In this document: in pieces, positions 61,102 to 64,000 of the stretch
How the letters are laid out: the number at the start of each line of letters is the position of its first letter
Position numbering within the stretch: position 1 is the first letter of the stretch
The notes under the pieces: generated by a model
What the model was told of the DNA's origin: nothing
Databases searched by the model: none
The model's input: the letters and a program-made list of their open reading frames with translations, nothing else
NCBI GenBank assembly: GCA_903870055.1
Contig: CAIQBG010000047.1
Span: forward strand, 1 to 64,000
Source: an uncultured Pseudomonadota bacterium
GTDB taxonomy: Bacteria; Pseudomonadota; Gammaproteobacteria; Burkholderiales; Rhodocyclaceae
Direction: 5' to 3'
Length of the DNA stretch: 64,000 nucleotides
Position numbers and translations under genes: made by a program

Positions 61102-61904
61102 ATCGGCTGCGCCGGGGCGGCGCCCTCATTATCCGGCAGCACCTCGCTATAACTGCTCAGGAAAGCGGACACCACCGTTGGCGCCAACACGGCCATAAGT
61201 GGCACCACGATCAACGAGGTAACAACGGCCTCACTGATGCCGAGCGCGATCAACAACATCATGGCCAGCGCTGGAACAAAAATACCGAATGTCAGGATAG
61301 CCAGAAACAGGCCAAGCAAACCCTGCCAGGCGCGCCACGAAGCAACCAGGCTAAAAAAGAGCGCTTTGCCCAGACCAAAGCCGCGCCAGGCAACAAGGAG
61401 CGGCGCATAGGCAAACGCCATCATCACCGGCATATAGAGCGCTAGTGCAAACAACAAGGCACTCAATGACAGGCTCTCCGGATCTATCGTTGAGGCATCG
61501 ACGCCCGCCCCCAAAGTCGATCGCGCCATGAACTGCAGCAGCGTCCCACCATCAAATAGGGCCGTCAAAGCAAGCACACTCAGCGTCAGCAAAAAGTGTA
61601 TTACGCCCAGGCCCATCAGCGGCTGCAACCGATTGCGGAAGCCAGAAAACATGAGCGTAAAACTCGGCATGGCTTCAGCATCCAGCGCACGGCACCCGGA
61701 AAACACACCAACCAACAAGACAGGTGCCAAGGCAGCCACTAGCAAATCGCCCGCTACGGGTATAAGCCCGGCCAAACCCAGCATCGTCCAGTAAGACATC
61801 ACCCAGAAGAGCATCAGCAGTGGGTTGCGACGATACCGGGCAAAGCCATCACGAAACCACTGCCAGCCAGTTGCTAGCCCGATACGATTCATGGGTTCAG
61901 ACAT
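61098..61904 (-). CDS. BPSS1780-type membrane protein (second copy)
   Basis: The 268-residue protein has about six transmembrane segments and the pattern GWQWFRDGFARYRRNPLLMLFWV near the N-terminus. This W/RN region is characteristic of the BPSS1780 family, common in betaproteobacteria and of unknown function. It is a paralogue of the gene just upstream, which it overlaps by 8 nt. Its stop codon overlaps the proposed CTG start of nadD. Confidence 0.82.
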   Translation of the reverse strand: MSEPMNRIGLATGWQWFRDGFARYRRNPLLMLFWVMSYWTMLGLAGLIPVAGDLLVAALAPVLLVGVFSGCRALDAEAMPSFTLMFSGFRNRLQPLMGLGVIHFLLTLSVLALTALFDGGTLLQFMARSTLGAGVDASTIDPESLSLSALLFALALYMPVMMAFAYAPLLVAWRGFGLGKALFFSLVASWRAWQGLLGLFLAILTFGIFVPALAMMLLIALGISEAVVTSLIVVPLMAVLAPTVVSAFLSSYSEVLPDNEGAAPAQPI

Positions 61905-62754
61905 CCGTGCTTTCAGATCCGCTCGTGTGTGGTGCGGCGGTTACAGGCTGTGGCAATTCAAATAGATCGTTATAAGCAGCAAAGGTTGCGCCGGCCATGA
62001 TGGGAATAACGACCAGCAAGGCCAGCCCCATCGTCAGGGCTGTTAGAAACAGCATCAGTGCTACAAGAAAGAAAGCCACGATAAATGCTGGCAGGCTGCG
62101 CCAGCTGGCAGCAAAGGAATGCCTCATGGCAGCCATGGCAGAGATATCATGGAATACTGCCAATGGTGGGGCTAGCCAGACCGACATCACCAGTGGCAGC
62201 ACCAGCAATAGGCTGATCGTTACGGCCAAAATGATGCCGAAGACGCTAATCACGACGCCGAGCCACTCGTATTGGGTTTCCATGCCAACGGCCATACCGG
62301 ACAATGCCGCGCCGCCGCCCAGCAACAAGCCCAGAGCCACGATGAGCATCCAACCGAGCATGTACCAGACACCTACGTTAACCACGGCTGGGGCATGCTC
62401 TCTGAAACCTGTAAACGCATCGGCAACCGCCACGGGTTCGTTGTATTGCACACGATGGGCAACCACCATCAAACCCGCCGAAAGCACCGGCATCAATAGA
62501 TGCGCACCCACCTGACCCAATAACGGCACCAGCAGTACCAAAAGTATCAGGAGTGTTTGCAGAAAAGCCGTGACTAACCAGAGTCCGGGACGGCGCATGA
62601 AGAGCGCCCAGCCATCGGCAACCCAGCGTACGCCATGCCCAACGCCGACACGGCGGATGGGCGGCAAATCATCGGAGGGATGAAGGTCATGCCAGGGGCC
62701 TTGACGATGATGGCGCATATGACGTTCCGGCATTACCAGCTCCAGATCGTCCAC
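61897..62754 (-). CDS. BPSS1780-type membrane protein (first copy)
   Basis: The 285-residue protein has a His/Arg-rich cytoplasmic N-terminus (HMRHHRQGPWHD) and then the family motif GVRWVADGWALFMRRPGLWLV. About six hydrophobic helices follow. It is homologous to the next gene, with the same helix order, and the two overlap by 8 nt. They may form a heteromeric membrane complex, but this is an inference. The start lies 22 nt inside the DUF2782-like gene. Confidence 0.82.
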   Translation of the reverse strand: MDDLELVMPERHMRHHRQGPWHDLHPSDDLPPIRRVGVGHGVRWVADGWALFMRRPGLWLVTAFLQTLLILLVLLVPLLGQVGAHLLMPVLSAGLMVVAHRVQYNEPVAVADAFTGFREHAPAVVNVGVWYMLGWMLIVALGLLLGGGAALSGMAVGMETQYEWLGVVISVFGIILAVTISLLLVLPLVMSVWLAPPLAVFHDISAMAAMRHSFAASWRSLPAFIVAFFLVALMLFLTALTMGLALLVVIPIMAGATFAAYNDLFELPQPVTAAPHTSGSESTDV

Positions 62755-63113
62755 ATAGGCGGCTGCACCATATCGCCACGCACCGGGTCTGAATCCGGGA
62801 TCACAGACTGTGGATCCGGTTCCGGTGACTCCGAATATGATGGAAGTAACGGGGGGTCAACCACTTCACGCGAGGGACGACCACCACGCCCGTAGGTACG
62901 AACACTCGTGCTCCGGTCATCGGGCGAAATCGTCACGCTGGCATCTTCATCAGCTTCTGCCTGAGGATTCAGCAAAGCGGGATCATTCGTCACCACTTGC
63001 GGCGGCAATGTAGAAGCCTGTGCAAAGGCCAACGGCGCAAGGCAAATACCAAGCGCCATCAGACAGGCACGCGTCAGCAGATTAGAAGACGCGAATTTAA
63101 AAATAAGAGACAT
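62733..63113 (-). CDS. DUF2782-like exported protein
   Basis: From ATG 63113 the 126-residue protein has a signal peptide ending at AFAQA and a Pro/Asp/Ser-rich mature domain with ASVTISPDDRSTSVRTYGRGGRP. It ends VQPPMWTIWSW. The end and the polA context resemble the DUF2782 proteins of betaproteobacteria, but the central tyrosine-rich strand is shorter, so the family call is tentative. The longer frame that opens at 63248 lies inside the LOG gene and has an unlikely N-terminus. Confidence 0.6.
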   Translation of the reverse strand: MSLIFKFASSNLLTRACLMALGICLAPLAFAQASTLPPQVVTNDPALLNPQAEADEDASVTISPDDRSTSVRTYGRGGRPSREVVDPPLLPSYSESPEPDPQSVIPDSDPVRGDMVQPPMWTIWSW

Positions 63114-63147
63114 GCCGGATTCCAGACGGAGTAATAAGCAGATTTTA

Positions 63148-63888
63148 TTACAGGTTGAGCAAAAGCTCGCGCTCATTCGGCAGTGGTTCAAAACCGCGAG
63201 TCTCGTAATGACGATAGATCGCTTCGACCACCTGATCCGGATCATCAATCACCTGGATGAGGCCTAGATCAGCGGCGTCAATCATTTTTTCGGCAACCAG
63301 CCTGACTTTGAGCCACTCCAACAAACCTGCCCAAAAGTCGCTGCCCACCAGAATGACCGGAAACTTGGCACTTTTGCCCGTCTGGATCAAGGTTAAGGCC
63401 TCCATCAGCTCATCGAGCGTGCCAAACCCCCCCGGCATAACGACATAAGCCATAGCAAATCGGACAAACATGTATTTACGTGCAAAAAAATGCTTAAAGC
63501 CTACGGAAACATTCTGATACGGGTTGCGCCGCTGCTCATGCGGCAATTGGATATTTAAACCAACCGATGGTCCCTTCCCTTCGAAAGCCCCTCGATTAGC
63601 CGCCTCCATAACCCCTGGCCCGCCACCAGAAATAACGCCAAGGCCTGTATCTGACAATTTGCGCGCTATAGTTTCTGCCAGCTGATAGTAAGCAGAGTCG
63701 GGTGGTACTCGAGCGCTACCAAAAATCGTCACAGCAGGGCGCACATTGGCCAGACGGTCCGTGGCTTCAACGAACTCTGCCATAATCCCAAACAGCCGCC
63801 ACGACTCTCGTGTAACCAAGCTTTCAGGTTCTACCGGTTTAAAGAATGGCTCTCCCTGCGCTTCTGTTCTTGTCTTTTTCTTGTCCAC
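63148..63888 (-). CDS. LOG-family (TIGR00730) Rossmann-fold protein
   Basis: LOG proteins are nucleoside 5'-monophosphate phosphoribohydrolases, related to plant cytokinin-activating enzymes and often misnamed lysine decarboxylases. The 246-residue protein has both signatures: [15 protein letters not shown] and [15 protein letters not shown]. It has the larger form with an N-terminal extension of about 50 residues. The start is a GTG with AGGGG about 8 nt upstream. It is divergent from polA with only 19 nt between start codons. Confidence 0.92.
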   Translation of the reverse strand: MDKKKTRTEAQGEPFFKPVEPESLVTRESWRLFGIMAEFVEATDRLANVRPAVTIFGSARVPPDSAYYQLAETIARKLSDTGLGVISGGGPGVMEAANRGAFEGKGPSVGLNIQLPHEQRRNPYQNVSVGFKHFFARKYMFVRFAMAYVVMPGGFGTLDELMEALTLIQTGKSAKFPVILVGSDFWAGLLEWLKVRLVAEKMIDAADLGLIQVIDDPDQVVEAIYRHYETRGFEPLPNERELLLNL

Positions 63889-63907
63889 TCTATCGCCCCT
63901 GAATTTG

Positions 63908-64000
63908 ATGCCTACTTTATTACTCGTTGACGGTTCATCCTACCTGTACCGTGCATTTCATGCACTGCCCGACCTGCGCAATCAATCGGGAGATCCTACC
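63908..64000 (+). CDS. polA: DNA polymerase I, N-terminal start (cut by window edge)
   Basis: The first 31 codons read [20 protein letters not shown] and continue [11 protein letters not shown]. This is the start of the 5'-3' exonuclease domain of Pol I, with the metal-binding D8 in [13 protein letters not shown]. The rest of the gene lies beyond the window. The start codon is 19 nt from the divergent LOG gene, so each promoter must lie inside or very near the other gene. Confidence 0.93.
   Translation, partial: MPTLLLVDGSSYLYRAFHALPDLRNQSGDPT

Noticed and set aside
1-64000. Insertion sequence, prophage or genomic island
   Set aside because: No transposase, integrase, phage gene or direct-repeat boundary was seen. 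The two tRNA-Lys genes are not followed by an integrase or an obvious attachment repeat.

Overview
The window is ordinary, densely packed chromosomal DNA from a betaproteobacterium. I infer this from the nadD-rsfS-rlmH-maf block, tandem BPSS1780-type membrane proteins beside polA, an AddAB-like nuclease pair of the betaproteobacterial type, HiPIP, DUF3300 and DUF3313 proteins, and an Anbu-type proteasome homologue. Base composition is moderate with no obvious foreign island. I see no insertion sequence, phage, CRISPR array or rRNA. Genus cannot be fixed from the sequence alone. Genes are tightly packed, many neighbours overlap by 4 to 54 nt, and no gap longer than about 300 nt lacks a gene.

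Layout. 1-895: end of queE and queC (7-deazaguanine/queuosine), tail-to-tail with ovoA (ovothiol). 3108-3411: a promoter, two tRNA-Lys genes (UUU and CUU) and a terminator. 3570-6426: a single-domain BLUF photosensor, a Cds1-like cysteine desulfhydrase, two small unknown genes and a Tat-exported HiPIP. 6499-11178 (minus strand): patatin-like lipase, a lipoprotein MsrA-thioredoxin-MsrB fusion, and the Kup potassium transporter. 11440-15279: an LpxL-like acyltransferase, small unknowns, a MarR-like regulator, ScpB-like decarboxylase and NfsB. 15355-23089: AddB-like and AddA-like recombination proteins and an acyl-CoA synthetase. 23099-32768: mostly secreted proteins and lipoproteins, an APC permease, RlpA, an orphan membrane-tethered TAXI protein and a CBS protein. 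32909-34359: small membrane protein, SCO copper chaperone, FAH-family hydrolase.

34306-44563 (minus strand) is the most unusual block. It is a six-gene cluster: circularly permuted ATP-grasp, alpha-E, Anbu, transglutaminase-DUF2126, ATP-grasp/alpha-E fusion, and a second transglutaminase. It combines predicted peptide-bond-forming enzymes, predicted amide-bond cleaving or transferring enzymes, and a self-compartmentalised protease homologue. A nested inverted repeat lies in its leader. Its substrate is unknown.

44804-64000: housekeeping genes. These are a K+ channel, uppP, an RNB ribonuclease, tonB, aroE, mtgA, fumC, an NlpC/P60 peptidase, a succinate-semialdehyde dehydrogenase, a MaoC hydratase, rng, trhP (yegQ), a GT-B-like protein, maf, rlmH, rsfS, nadD (apparently with a CTG start), two BPSS1780 proteins, a DUF2782-like protein, a LOG-family protein and the first codons of polA.
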